Assembly (NCBI GenBank): GCA_025765615.1
Contig: JAIVFJ010000164.1
Coordinates: 62,001 to 126,000 of the forward strand
Direction: 5' to 3'
DNA from: Zopfochytrium polystomum
Lineage: Eukaryota > Chytridiomycota > Chytridiomycetes > Chytridiales > Chytridiaceae
Length of the DNA: 64,000 nucleotides
This document shows positions 11,297-25,910 of the stretch, piece after piece (the stretch's first letter is position 1; every line of letters starts with the position of its first letter). The notes under the pieces were generated by a model. That model made no database searches, was not told the DNA's origin, and saw only the letters and a program-made list of their open reading frames with translations. The translations under genes were made by a program, and so were the position numbers.

Positions 11297-12683
11297 ATGT
11301 CGAGTCACCCACCAGCCGGCGCGGTCGAAGACGACCTTGCGCGAGACGATCGGCTCCTCCCCGCCGCACAAAACGCTCTCGATGACGACGACGTTCTCGA
11401 CGATCCCATGGACGTGGTCGAGTACGACGACCGCGAGCCGAGCGACGACGGCGACGGCGACGAGGACGACGACTACGACGACGGCGACGAGTACGGCGGC
11501 GGCGGCGGCAGCGATACGGTGGCCGCGAGACCGGTCGTCCCGGCGTCGTCGTCGTCGTCGGTGTCGGGGTCGGCTGGGGGGTCGGGAGACGAGGAGCGGG
11601 CGAGGCACCAGGCGGAGCTGAGGCGGCGGATCGTGGAGATCCAGAAGGACGCGACGATGTCGGCGGCGGCGAAGGCGAAGAAAGTGCAGGTAAAAATGAA
11701 ATACAAGCGGAGAAGAAAGAGGGGTTGATCCGATTCACAAGGAGAAGATCTAGAGCGACAAGGAAATTTGCGATGACGTGTTCTTGACCATTCTTTTTTT
11801 TTTTTTTCTTTTTCAAAATGTTAGGAGCTGATGAGCAGCAAGTGGACCACAAAGCACAACAGCCAGTCCAGTCGCGCGGCGCTGGCGTCCAACAAGCTGC
11901 AGGATCGACGCGCCGACTTTAGTCTGGTCACGGATGAGGACCGACAGCGACACTACCACGTGCGTAGTAACCAGAGAGCCTGAAAAAAGGCCACGGTTCA
12001 AAACTCACTGACATCAACTGCCCCCACCAACAGGATGCAGCAGGAACGATCTTCGGCTGCAAGCACTATCAGCGCGGCTGCAAGCTTCAGGCGCACTGCT
12101 GCGGAAAGTGGTACGCCTGCAGGTTCTGCCACGACGAGATCTCGGACCATAACATCATTCGGTTTGTTCCTTCCCCACGACCTTCCACCCTGGACGGGGT
12201 TGCTGATTCCTTTTTTTTGGATTTAAGGAGTTTGACAGTAACGATGATGTGCATGTACTGCTTGACGGTTCAGCCCTCTGGACAGGCTTGCATCAACCCG
12301 CAATGTCAAAAGCTCGTGTCGAAGTACTACTGCAAGGAGTGCAAGCTGTGGGACGACGATCCGAGAAAAAATATTTATCACTGGTAAATAAACGAGACAG
12401 CATCCCCGCCGAGTCCTTCCTTGGTGCTAACGAGGATCTCAGCCACGACTGCGGTATCTGTCGTATTGGTCGGGGCCTCGGTCTGGACTACTTTCACTGC
12501 AAGAAATGCAACGTGTGCATGGCGATTTCGTTGCAAGGACGGCACAAGTGCATCGAGCGAAATTTAGAATCAGATTGCCCAATATGTGGGGAGTACATGT
12601 TCACATCGACCACAACAGTAATCTTTATGGTAATCGCGCAATGTTTCCTCTACTGTCCATTTTCTAACATGTCGCGCAATCCA

Positions 12684-12716
<33 letters not shown>

Positions 12717-13624
12717 AGCCCTGCGGCCACTGCATCCACTACAAATGCCACCAAGAGTACATCCAAACCTCCTACCAATGCCCAACATGCTTCAAATCCC
12801 TCGCAAACATGACCGAGTACTTCAAACGCGTGGACGCCATGCTCGCGCAGCACCGCATGCCGCCAGAGTACCTCCACCACCAATCCTTTGTCTACTGCAA
12901 CGACTGCGAAAAAAAATCCTACGCCCCCTTCCACTTCCTGTACCACAAGTGCGCCCACTGCAAAGGATACAACACCAAAGTCGTCCAGACCTTCGATGCC
13001 AAGATCGTCCTGGCGCAGAAGGGCCGCGTCGCAGGCGTCGCCGAGGACGGCGTGGCGACGGCGGAAAGACCGGCCGTCGACGCCGAAGAGATTAGCAGGA
13101 TTATGAAAGACCCGGCCGAGATTTCGAGGCACTTGAACGCGCCGATTTTGAGGAGGGAGGAGGAGCGGTGCGGCCGGGAAAAGGCTGGCGGTTGCTCCGC
13201 GTCGGCTTTGCCCGACACGGCGCTGGACCAGCATTCCCGCCTCACCCGCACCGACGCGTCCTCGTCCGCCACGTTGGCGGAAGATCCAATCACGCTGTCT
13301 CAAGACTTGCACCAGCCATCTCCCGTCCAACATGAATCCTCCCTCCCCTCCTCCTACCCCGCCCGGCATTCGTCCTTCCAATACAGTCAACTCGGCCTGC
13401 CAACTTCCTCGTCTTCAACACCTCGATCCGCGTCCCTGCCGTCTCAGCAACAGCAAGCCCACTACGTACACACGACTGCAGTATCCAGACCGCCGTCGTC
13501 GTCGTCGTTGTCGGCAGACACCGTTCCCAGGACCGTGGCTTCCGGAGTGGCTTCCGGAGCGATTGGCGTTCCCGGCGGCGTCCAGCTGCAGAGTTCGACT
13601 GCGCCTCCATCACTTCAGCTCTGA
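11297..13624 (+). CDS. PIRH2/RCHY1-type CHY and RING finger E3 ubiquitin ligase
   Basis: Six exons join in phase: 11297-11689, 11825-11959, 12034-12161, 12228-12383, 12443-12629 and 12719-13624. The N-terminal third is acidic and disordered (DDDDVLDDPMDVVEYDD). Next comes the CHY zinc finger (FGCKHYQRGCKLQAHCCGKW, then YACRFCHDE), the CTCHY finger (CMYC, CINPQC, YYCKECKLWDDD, YHCHDCGICRIG, FHCKKCNVCM) and a RING-H2 finger (CPICGEYMF, MPCGHCIHYKC, YQCPTC). A C-terminal zinc ribbon (YCNDCEKKS, KCAHCKGYNT) and a long Ser/Pro/Gln tail follow. This is the full PIRH2 (RCHY1) architecture. In animals that ligase ubiquitinates p53 and acts in ribosome-associated quality control of C-degrons; fungal orthologues are less studied. 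No frame break is needed across six exons. The last intron ends in a poly(A) run directly before its CAG acceptor, which is unusual. Confidence 0.9.
12684..12715 (+). repeat. Poly(A) run abutting a 3' splice site
   Basis: A run of about 31 adenines occupies the end of the last PIRH2-like intron and is followed immediately by CAG and the RING exon. Polypyrimidine is the usual sequence at this place. Confidence 0.85.
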
Positions 13625-13987
13625 GTGAATCGAGGAGTGAACATTGCCCCCCATCCTCGTCCTCGCTCACGCAATAATCTTGTTCTTCCTCCGCCTCCCC
13701 CAGACACAATCGGGGGAGCCGAGGCCATATCTATGAAATACATCTAACTCAGGATAGTCTTTTATACAACACTGTGGTTTTACATCTTGACTGTTACGAT
13801 TGCCTCCCCCTAATATCTCCGTGACTGCAACAACTACATTAAATACACCCATACACGTGAATCCAATAAAACAGGGTTTGCACGATAGAAAGGTGATACA
13901 CCGTGGATTGAAGGCATGTATAGTATTCCTGGAGTCTGGCTAAGTGCTGGAGTGAGATTCAACGATAAACCAGCTCGAATGTAAATA

Positions 13988-14020
13988 CAGTGGCTCACAA
14001 AATTGCGCCAATGTTTCCGC
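13988..14020 (+). repeat. Left terminal inverted repeat
   Basis: This 33-bp terminal repeat is matched by the reverse complement of 14589-14621 with one difference (a C/T change in the attgcgcc/attgtgcc segment). Confidence 0.85.
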
Positions 14021-14106
14021 CACACGGATTGTTTCCGCCCAAACTCGCTCAAAAATTGGAGTACAGGCATGAAACTTGGCCCAGTTACTGTCTGAGATAT
14101 GTTCTT

Positions 14107-14481
14107 TCAACTGCAGAAGTTCCACAGCTGTACCGTAAGTACTATGTCTGGGCGTTCCGCTGAGCAAATGCAGTCAACAGTACGAGCTCCAACCTTATTC
14201 ACATTGGCGGAAATTTGGCGCCTTGTGCTGCCTTGGTTGAGGAGATATAAAATATTGTTCTTTTTGTCAAGCAGATTGGTTTCATGCCTGTTTCTCTGGA
14301 GCTGTGATCCCGCAGCACACTCCTCTTTATATGTGTTTGAATGTTGAAAGGGTTTGGTGGAAAATTTGGAAAATTGGGGATCGCGATCAGGTGGACATTT
14401 TCCATTATGGACACACAGAATTGCGTCAATGGATTGAGATTGTTTGGATCGCCTGATCTCCTTCTGCAACAATAATGGCAC
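14107..14481 (-). pseudogene. Tc1/mariner transposase N-terminal fragment
   Basis: Within the TIR element the minus strand encodes NNILYLLNQGSTRRQISANV followed by GARTVDCICSAERPDIVLT. The pattern (I-x-x-L-x-x-G-x-S-x-R-x-I-A, then R-T-V-x-x-I) is that of the first helix-turn-helix of Tc1/mariner transposases, which binds the TIR. Nothing resembling the DDE/D catalytic domain follows; the frame stops and the rest is non-coding. It is a remnant. Confidence 0.5.
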
Positions 14482-14588
14482 TTTCTAATTCAGGCAACAC
14501 ATTATGAAACCAATTGGCTGCAAGTACATCCAACCCTACGCAAAAACCTTCGCTGATGCGGTTTGTGGGAGAGTTTGGCAGTTGAATT

Positions 14589-14621
14589 GCGGAAACATTG
14601 GCACAATTTTGTGAGCCACTG
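14589..14621 (-). repeat. Right terminal inverted repeat
   Basis: This is the inverted partner of 13988-14020. It ends in tgagccactg. Confidence 0.85.
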
Positions 14622-14991
14622 CAAATATACCCACACCAAAACTGTCTTTTCCCAACGAGAAATTTTTTGACAAGGCCGCCTGAAAACGCCCGGCCGGATC
14701 CAAAAGGCAAGGCAGCCAAAAAGGGTTGTTGGAGGGCGGCACCAACAAACCCACCCCGCGTTCGTTCACCCCGTTCCCTCGCCCTCTCCACGCCGTCAAC
14801 AGCGACTACTACTGCTGCAAAAGGGCAGAGGAAGAAGTCGAAGGGGTGAGAGACAGAGACTGAGAGAGACTGTGTGTGTGTGTGTGTGCCGGTAGCTTGC
14901 TGCGAGGGCCGCTGCTTTCTGCATCAGCACGTGCTTCTGCCCCGCCATTCCCATTCCATCCTGCAAGCAAGCCATCGCAACTCAGCCATCC
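14622..14991. promoter_or_regulatory. Upstream region of the first NEDD4-like gene, with GT repeat
   Basis: This is the flank between the transposon remnant and the ATG at 14992. It contains a (TG)n run at about 14871-14888 and GC-rich leader sequence. No specific regulatory site is recognisable. Confidence 0.35.
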
Positions 14992-17796
14992 ATGTCGGGA
15001 CAAGGGTAAGATTCATTCGCTCGATTCGTGTCAAACCCCAAGCGCAAGTGCAACGAAAGAAACGGCATCTCCTGTACCCCCAGTCTCTGATTCGCGAATT
15101 TGTTTTTCCCAGCTCAACCTCCCGAAAGGTCCGCATCACGGGTTGGTTTCCTGCACTCCCCACTGGGGACATCGTTTCCCGCATCGCCCTGACCCTCATT
15201 CGCTGGAATGTTCGTAGTTGTGGCGGCCGATAGCTTGAACAAACGAGAAGTTTTTCGTAAGCTCTTTGGCCCTTTGATTGGCGCAGAGAATTAATTTATC
15301 TGACCTTTCGAACCGCTTCCACAAAGGTCTCCCTGATCCCTTTGTCATCATCACGTAAGTGACAACATAGTTTCGCGTATTTTTTTTCTCAAAAAGCTAC
15401 CTCAACAACCAAACTTCAGTGTGGATGGCCAGACATTTCAAACAACTTCTATCAAACGGACACTCAATCCCTACTGGAACGAGAACTTTGATGCGTGAGT
15501 CCCGTTTGGTGAAAACACCCCACCCGTGGGCTCCGTTCTCACCTCCAAAGGAACTTGCCAGAAACGTCTCCAACGCCTCGACGATCACCGTCCAAGTCTT
15601 TGACCAACGCAGATGGCAAAAAAACAAGGACATTGGCAGCCTCGGGCAGATCACCATCCCAATGTCTTCCGTTTTCGACGTCACCGCCGGCGGCGACGAA
15701 ATGATCTCGCAGGAGGTCAAGCGCTCGGCCGGCGGCGAGCCGGTGTCTGGGAAAATCATCGTGAATATCTCGTCGAATGTCGGTGGCGCGTCCGCTCCAG
15801 CACCGATCGCGGCCACGAGCGGCCCGGTTTCGAGCGCTGCTGCGACTACTTCTGCGCAGGGCGTGACTGCTGGTGGAGGAACTGCGCCGAGCACGACTGC
15901 TTCAGATGCTCCTGCGGTTCAGCTGCCGGCTGGATGGGAACAGTGTCGTGATCATCTTGGTCGCGTTTACTATGTTGACCATAACACGCGGCAAACTACC
16001 TGGGAACCGCCTGTGTATGTCTTTTAATTTTTGTTAATTTTTTTGTTTTGGGAGGGCAATATTTCCTATCCACACTGTCAACTGACCACACTCTTCAATT
16101 GCTTTCAGCGCTCCCTCCGCGCAAACCGAGCAGGCTAGTCGGCAGCGTGAAATGGCCCGCGTGCTGGAACGAAGTTTGCCTCAGGAAAGCGCTTCAACCG
16201 TCAACTCTTCTTCTGCTTCTACTCGCTCCTCGTCTACCACAGAAGCCACGGCTAGTTCAACCGCAAACAGCAACACCGCCAACTTGGGGCCGCTTCCCTC
16301 CGGATGGGAGCAGCGTCACACGCCGGAAGGTCGACCTTACTTTGTTGACCACAACACGCGCGCAACGACCTGGCTCGACCCGCGCCGCGCCCGCAACACC
16401 GGCAGCGGCCAAATGAACGCGACCCAGGCGCAAGCCCACCTCGCGCAGCTGATGCAGCAGTCGAACCAGACCCTCGGGCCGCTGCCGTCCGGCTGGGAGA
16501 TGCGCATCACAAACAACAATCGCGTCTACTTTGTTGATCACAGCTCCAAAATCACCACGTGGGACGATCCGCGGCTGCCGTCGACCATGGACGCGAACGT
16601 ACCGCAGTACAAGCGCGATTTTAGGAGGAAACTGGTGTACTTTAGATCGCAACCCGCCATGCGCGCGAGCAGCTGGACAGTGCCATATTACGGTGCGGAG
16701 AAACAACATTTTTGAAGACGCGTACGCGGAAGTCATGCGGCACCCGGCGACCGATTTGAAAAAGAAGCTGTTCATCAAGTTCCACGGGGAAGACGGCTTG
16801 GATTACGGTGGCTTGTCCAGGGAATTCTTTTATCTCATGTCCAAAGAAATGTTCAATCCGTTTTACTGGTATAGTGTGCTTGCATGTGTCGTATTTAATC
16901 AAATGAACCTACTCAGTCTCTTTGAATATTCTGCGCACGACAACTACACCCTTCAAATTAATTCACAGTCGGGAATTAATCCAGAGCACCTCAATTATTT
17001 CAAATTCATTGGCCGCGTTGTCGGTCTTGGCATCTTCCACCAGCGCTTCTTGGACTCGTTCTTCGTGACTGCCTTCTACAAGATGATCCTGAAGCGCAAA
17101 ATCACCCTAAAGGACATGGAATCCGTCGACGCCGCTCAACACCGCAGCCTCGTCTGGATGCTCGAAAACCCAATCGCAGACGTGCTGGATCTAACTTTCG
17201 CTGTGGACAGCGAGGTGTTTGGCAAGCACGTCGAAGTCGAGCTCAAGCCGGACGGAAAGAACATTGAAGTGACGGACGAAAACAAAAAGGAGTACGTCGA
17301 CCTCGTCGTCGAGTGGCGCATCGTCAAGCGCGTCGAAGAGCAGTTCCGCGCGTTCCAGCAAGGCTTCAACGAAATCGTCCCGCAGGAGCTCATCAACGTC
17401 TTTGACGAACGCGAGCTGGAGCTCCTCATCGGCGGCCTCGCGGACATTGACGTCGACGACTGGAAGAAGCACACCGACTACCGCGGATACTCGGAGAACG
17501 ACGAGACCGTCCAGCACTTTTGGAGAGCCGTCAAGGCGTGGGACAATGAGAAGCGCGCCAACCTGCTCCAGTTTGTCACGGGTACGAGCCGCATCCCCGT
17601 CAACGGGTTCAAGGACCTGCAGGGCAGCGACGGCCCGCGACGCTTTACCATCGAAAAGACGGGCGAGGTCGAGCAGCTGCCAAAGTCGCACACGTGCTTT
17701 AATCGTCTGGATTTGCCGCCGTACAGGTCGTATGACGCGTTGGACCGAAAGTTGACGATGGCGATCGAGGAGACGATTGGCTTTTTGCAAGAGTAA
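14992..17796 (+). CDS. Rsp5/NEDD4-type HECT E3 ubiquitin ligase, paralogue 1 (one frame break)
   Basis: Eight exons join in phase up to one break: 14992-15005, 15113-15141, 15218-15256, 15327-15354, 15420-15494, 15562-16014, 16109-16868 and 16917-17796. The domains are an N-terminal C2 ([44 protein letters not shown]), three WW domains ([57 protein letters not shown]) and a C-terminal HECT domain with the catalytic cysteine in [16 protein letters not shown]. This is the Rsp5/Pub1 architecture: the ligase binds PPxY adaptors, often at membranes, and ubiquitinates transporters and RNA polymerase II. Just before the HECT domain, near 16673, one extra base (relative to paralogue 2) puts AMRASS and [10 protein letters not shown] in different frames. 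The 48-nt intron at 16869-16916 is a multiple of three and has no stop. The paralogue follows about 760 bp downstream on the same strand. Confidence 0.88.
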
Positions 17797-18554
17797 TGTA
17801 GTAATTTCCGAGAAATTGGCGGATACTTCACAAGTCTTCTGGAACATGCTCTTTGCCTCTATGACCTTCCTTTTCGAGTTGCTCTGATTTCTCCTACTTC
17901 ATTCCCGACCGGAAGATGAAAGTTTTTCAGACATTGTCAACCGGCGGTTGTTCAGTTTTCTTGCAGCTGCCCACCATTCACTTCTGAGACCCAAAGCGAT
18001 GATTGGTACTGCTTCTGTTCCGGGCCTTGTGTCGGCCATCACTTCAACAACACACAACAAATATATGAGCGTGAAAGCAGAAAAGCATAGCAAGGCAACG
18101 CACGGGATATCCCTTCCAATCAAATCATGGGGATGGTTGGTGGTGTCTCTGCTTTTGTGACAAGTCACGGTATCCCCGCACTGGAGCGGGAATCTCAACT
18201 CCAAAATAATATCGCCAGTTTGGTGCCTCTGATCCTCGCTCCCCCGCTCTCTTGGCGACGCCCGAGGAGACCGGACGGTTGGGTTGCTCCTTCTCAGATC
18301 GGTACGCGCATACGCACACTTTGCCTTGCAGATCCTCTCCCCTGGTTTGCAGCGATCTTTATCGGCGGTTCTCTGCGAGCGGCAAGGCCTCCCGTTATCT
18401 GTTCTTGGCTGCTGGCCCTCATGCATTGCACTCAATGACACTCACCTTCCTTTTCCCTATTACAACATGACATCCCGAAAGCATAGACTCGCATTTCGTA
18501 TTCTTCTGAGGACGGTGCATCTCAAAACAGGGGTATCCCATTAGAATTGAAACC
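17797..18554. other. Intergenic between tandem NEDD4-like genes
   Basis: This is the 3' region of paralogue 1 and promoter region of paralogue 2. No coding or repeat pattern is convincing. Confidence 0.4.
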
Positions 18555-22124
<3,570 letters not shown>

Positions 22125-22548
22125 GACGGATTACGGAGGGATTTGGATGGAAGCGTCGACGTCGCGAGGGTGTTATTAACAGGTTCAGTGCACCAAGGTT
22201 CTTGTGTTCTTTCTTCCTCCCCTTGTCCCCCCTTTTTTTCGTTTGGTGTTGCTTTCCACTCTCCTTATGCTTCCCTTTCCCCTTCCGTCAAATCGAACAC
22301 ACGATATGCTACTCCAACTCGCTTTACAATTGGGCCAGACAGAAACTTCACACCCCTCTCTTCTCATCCCAATAACTTGGCACATGCTGTGGGGCAAAGA
22401 ACGTTTGCCGGTTACCCATATGACTCTTTTTGCGTTCTCCGCTTTTATCGCCTCGTTCTTTTTTTTTGTGTGTGTGGTTCTCTGTTAATCTTTTTTTTCT
22501 TTTTGGTGGATTCTTTATCGACACTTACTATTTTTTTTTTTTTGGTCT

Positions 22549-22582
<34 letters not shown>

Positions 22583-23730
22583 TCCTTTTGTTTCTTTGGA
22601 GGCGTAGCGGGCATTCTCGTTTCCCGAACAAGCGCTTCTCTCCCCGCACCTGTTCCGATCCTGCCTCCCCGCCCCTTGCGACCGGCCCCCCCTCTACCAC
22701 TGGGAAAACCCGGTGGGTCTATACTCTCCGTTGCTGCAGAACCAAAAAAAAAAAAAAAAACACGATTATATATGGAACTGGTGCCCGAGTTTGAAAATTT
22801 CTTTTCACAGCTACGATAGTGTCAACCACCCTGTCGGTTCCACCGAAGAAGTCGGACGCTGATTTGTGCAACTCTTCGAGCGGTCTGGCAAGGAGCCTCC
22901 GTTCGCTCGCGGGACGTGCGGCTTTGGCTGCTGTAAAATTACACCCTTTGGAGTTCAAACAGAAATTCTAGTTTGCTTATCTTCCAATCAGCCTGACAAT
23001 TCGAGACCGAATGCAGCTGGACGGTTTTTTTTTTCTTTTTGCAACTCACAAGAGTTTGTCAATTGAACCCCCCCCCCCCTCCCCTAAATGTAAAAAATAG
23101 AGAAGCGCCAAGTGGTGCGCTATATTTTGAATTACCTCTTGCAACCAGGCAAAATGGAGGACAGCCGCGTGGATTGCGAAACCGAGGGAGGAAGTGCGGA
23201 AAGGCGATTTTGGGGCGATTTTTGACCCGCGTAGGTGCTTGTTTTAAAGAGGGCACTTAAAATGTCAAGTCAATCAGGTGCTGAATACTCCTTGAAGGCC
23301 GATTGAACAGCTCACAGTATGTGGATATTCTAAACGGCGAGATTCAAGTCTTCATTGAGTTTATTGCTGAGGATAACGATGTGTGGGCCATCGCATTGAA
23401 CTGAAGGCTACAGTTTATCTGCTTTTATTTCAAGTCTCCTTCTCTTTCAAGCCATATCGACACACTTTTTTCGCGCAATCCTTTCTTTGGGCTCTCGCCC
23501 AGACAGTTGTATCGAGGTTTTTGGAACCGACCCGATGCCATCTCGGATGGGATGAAGCACCCCTCGCCGTGGATGTTGTGGCAGAGCGTTCTCAACCGCG
23601 ATAACAATCTCTGCTTACTATTTGTTGCACGCCGACGCTATTTCACGACCGCAGTTCATTCTTGGAGTAAGTGTGGATGAAGCGACAAAAGAATAAAAGT
23701 GAATAGTGGACTCGACTTGGGTTGGGAACC

Positions 23731-23766
<36 letters not shown>

Positions 23767-23918
23767 AATAAGAAAAAAGCAGCAAATTGTGGAACAGCTC
23801 AAAGTCTCCCTTTCGGATCCAGCCGAATAGGTTTGGTTCTTTTCTCACTGACTGCCTCCATATCTTCCACCAATTTCACTGAACCGGTTCCAAAGGGCGC
23901 ATGCTCCATGTCGGGCGG
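22125..23918. other. Long intergenic stretch with homopolymers
   Basis: It holds a T-rich block at about 22485-22580 (several runs, the longest near 22551-22579), an A17 run near 22744, a C run near 23070 and an A34 run at 23731-23764. I see no conserved coding segment on either strand. The region separates two convergent genes (NEDD4-like on plus, cutinase on minus). Confidence 0.45.
23731..23764 (+). repeat. Poly(A) tract (34 nt)
   Basis: A pure adenine run follows gttgggaaccc. It could be a slippage tract or the tail of an old retroposed sequence; no target-site duplication is evident. Confidence 0.8.
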
Positions 23919-25240
23919 TTACGCCATCCCGGCCGCTTGGACAACGAATGCAGCCGCTTCCGCTGCATTCAAGTTGCCGTATGTCAAATGAGCTGGCAAA
24001 ATCACAATGCCTTGCTGGCAGATGTTGTCGTCGGGGTGGCAGATCACTTTGGTCTTGGCGGGTGCAAGATTCGTCACGGCCGTTCCGTTGTCTTGCGGAC
24101 CAGGTTGGAAGTGAATGCAGTGCAGATGGCGTTAGCTGGAGTAAAAGTTCATAACAGGTGATACTCACTGGGGTCGCCGAAGATCACTGCGGAGTTGACT
24201 TGTGCCATCACCGACGCCGGAAGCATATTGGCCGCGTTGTGCACCAGCTGTCCGCCTTGCGAGTATCCCGCCATCACCACCTTCGTGTTGGGGCACGCTG
24301 ACATTGCCTGCATCACGAGCGACGCCCTGGTAGAAACGCAGAGGTTAGATTCGTGGGTCGGGGCGGGAGAAGAATCCCACAACGAAACTCACATCTTCGC
24401 TGACCCGTTCGGGTCCCCACCCGCCAAGAACCCGGGCACGTCGGCGGGGTAGTCGACACCCTGCACCACCATCTTCCCCGGTCCCGCCGCCGCCTCGATC
24501 GCCTGGAAGAACGGCGGGCCCACCAGGGCCCCGACGTTCCCCGGCTCCAACGTTCCGCGGGCAAACACAACCGTCATTGCCGCGCACGTCCCCGTCGCGA
24601 GCCCGTTCTGCACCGTGCCCGCAAGCACCGCGTTGGCGGCCCCAGTGGCGGGGGTCGCGGGGTCGGCTGCCGGTGCGGCAGGAGCAGCAGTGGTATTTGG
24701 CACAGCCGGTACATTGGGGACTTGAGGGACTTGAGGGACTTGAGGGACAGCAGGCACCTGCGGGACCGCAGGGACTTGGGGTACGGCTGGAACTTGCGGA
24801 ACAGCTGGTACTTGAGGGACAGCGGGGACTTGAGGGACGGCAGGGACTTGAGGAACGGCCGGGACTTGTGGAATGGCAGGAACTTGCGGGACGGCTGGCA
24901 CTTGGGGGACCGCTGGAACCTGTGGGACAGCCGGCACTTGCGGGACAGCGGGGACTTGTGGAACGGCCGGAACTTGCGGGACAGCAGGCACTTGAGGAAC
25001 ATTAGGCACTTGAGGAGCGTTGGGCACCTGAGGAACATTTGGAATCGCAGGAATGGCCGGAATCGCAGGAATGGCTGGAATAGCTGGGATGGCTGGAATG
25101 GCTGGAATGGCTGGGATGGGAGGAATAGCCGGGACTGCAGCTGCGGCGTTGGCGTTGGTGTTGCCGGTCGTTCTGGCAGGAAGCGCCACGGCTTTGGCGC
25201 GCAGTGCAAGGGCCATGGCCAGGAGGAAGTAGAGAAGCAT
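23919..25240 (-). CDS. Secreted cutinase (CE5) with long Pro-Val-Gln repeat stalk
   Basis: Exons are 25240-24393, 24326-24169 and 24091-23919. The second intron (77 nt) has a gctaacg branch site and joins FGDP to NNGTAV. The product starts with a signal peptide ([20 protein letters not shown]). Next comes a repeat region of about 130 residues (first PAI triplets, then about 20 PQVPAV-type units), then the cutinase domain. That domain shows [24 protein letters not shown], the nucleophile elbow [11 protein letters not shown] with the catalytic serine, [18 protein letters not shown] carrying the catalytic aspartate between two cysteines, and PAHLTYG with the catalytic histidine. Cutinases hydrolyse ester bonds in plant cutin or related polyesters outside the cell. 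The triad is complete, so the enzyme should be active. The repeat would act as an extended, possibly glycosylated, spacer; it is much longer than in ordinary single-domain cutinases. Confidence 0.88.
24719..25110 (-). repeat. In-gene tandem repeat encoding PQVPAV and PAI units
   Basis: 18-nt units (PQVPAV and variants [12 protein letters not shown]) repeat about 20 times, preceded by 9-nt PAI units at about 25040-25120. Third positions vary between units, so the repeat is old enough to have diverged while the amino-acid pattern was kept. Confidence 0.9.
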
Positions 25241-25910
25241 GATGAAGGTACTCGGTGCCCGTTGATTTTTCTTTCCAAGGACGACAGTGGGGGGTGCTGG
25301 GAAGGTTACTAGGTTCTGCGCGTGAATTTATTTCTTTCGGCCTCTAGCAGAATTCAAATTAAGATGCGGACTGTTGGGCGGCCAACTGCAAGGCCCAAAT
25401 TGAATCAAAAAGCGTCGTTGTTCATTTGGGGGCCAGGCAGCGTAAAGCGAGCAGGTCCGAATGAGCTGGCGGCCGTCGCGCCGTCTGCGGTGTGGCGACA
25501 GGAGAAAGCAGAGGCACTACTCTGAAGTGTGAATGCGCAGTGGAAGAAACAAAAATCCTCCCCCGAAATTTACCCCCCATGGAAAAATTCCTTCGAGTTT
25601 GCCATGCGCAGGCGTTGCAATCTTCACTTTTTTGCCTACCAAATTGCACGCCCATGCGCACAATGCTCGCCACCACGTTGTCTCTGCTACACCGTCATAT
25701 CCGATGAGTCGAAGCGACGGCCCGACGGCGGTCGGACTTCGATTGGCACTGCGCGATCGATGCGCAGCGCACAAAGCGGAAAGACTGAAAGCTCAATTTA
25801 TGTTCGCGTTACGCGTGCACTCTACGCCCTTGCGCCATGGCCTGCCTGAAATCAACCAGAGGAGATGGTGTGGTGTTGTGATAATACATATATATTCGAA
25901 CAAACCCTCA
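25241..25910. other. Intergenic
   Basis: This stretch lies between the cutinase 5' end and the 3' end of the cyclase gene. No conserved segment or clear promoter element was recognised. Confidence 0.35.

Larger units (their letters stand above)
13988..14621. mobile_element. Degenerate Tc1/mariner-like element with 33-bp TIRs
   Basis: The left end begins cagtggctcacaaaattg and the right end is its reverse complement, with a single mismat­ch over 33 bp (13988-14020 against 14589-14621). The left end is preceded by TA, the usual Tc1/mariner target, but the right flank (caaata) does not give a clean TA duplication. The element is 634 bp long, too short for a full transposase. It carries on the minus strand a fragment with the helix-turn-helix feel of Tc1 transposases. 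A TIR-like 18-mer (cacagaattgcgtcaatg) recurs inside near 14416, reminiscent of the internal transposase sites of IR/DR-type Tc1 elements. It is probably an internally deleted, non-autonomous copy. Confidence 0.7.

Noticed and set aside
23731..23764. Retroposon tail
   Set aside because: The A34 run has no recognisable upstream SINE or gene body and no target-site duplication, so a retroposed insert cannot be supported.
24136..24168. A 33-nt intron with a CTCCAG acceptor in the cutinase gene
   Set aside because: It forces an immediate frame problem. Using the next acceptor (CCGCAAG, intron 77 nt, with a gctaacg branch site) gives FGDPNNGTAV, exactly as expected for cutinases, so no frame shift and no ultra-short intron are needed.
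24577..25312. Long plus-strand open frames opposite the cutinase repeat (Leu-Gly-Glu and Arg-Asp-Leu repeats)
   Set aside because: They are the antisense of the PQVPAV repeat. A repeat with a unit length divisible by three keeps all frames open, and no start or domain supports them.
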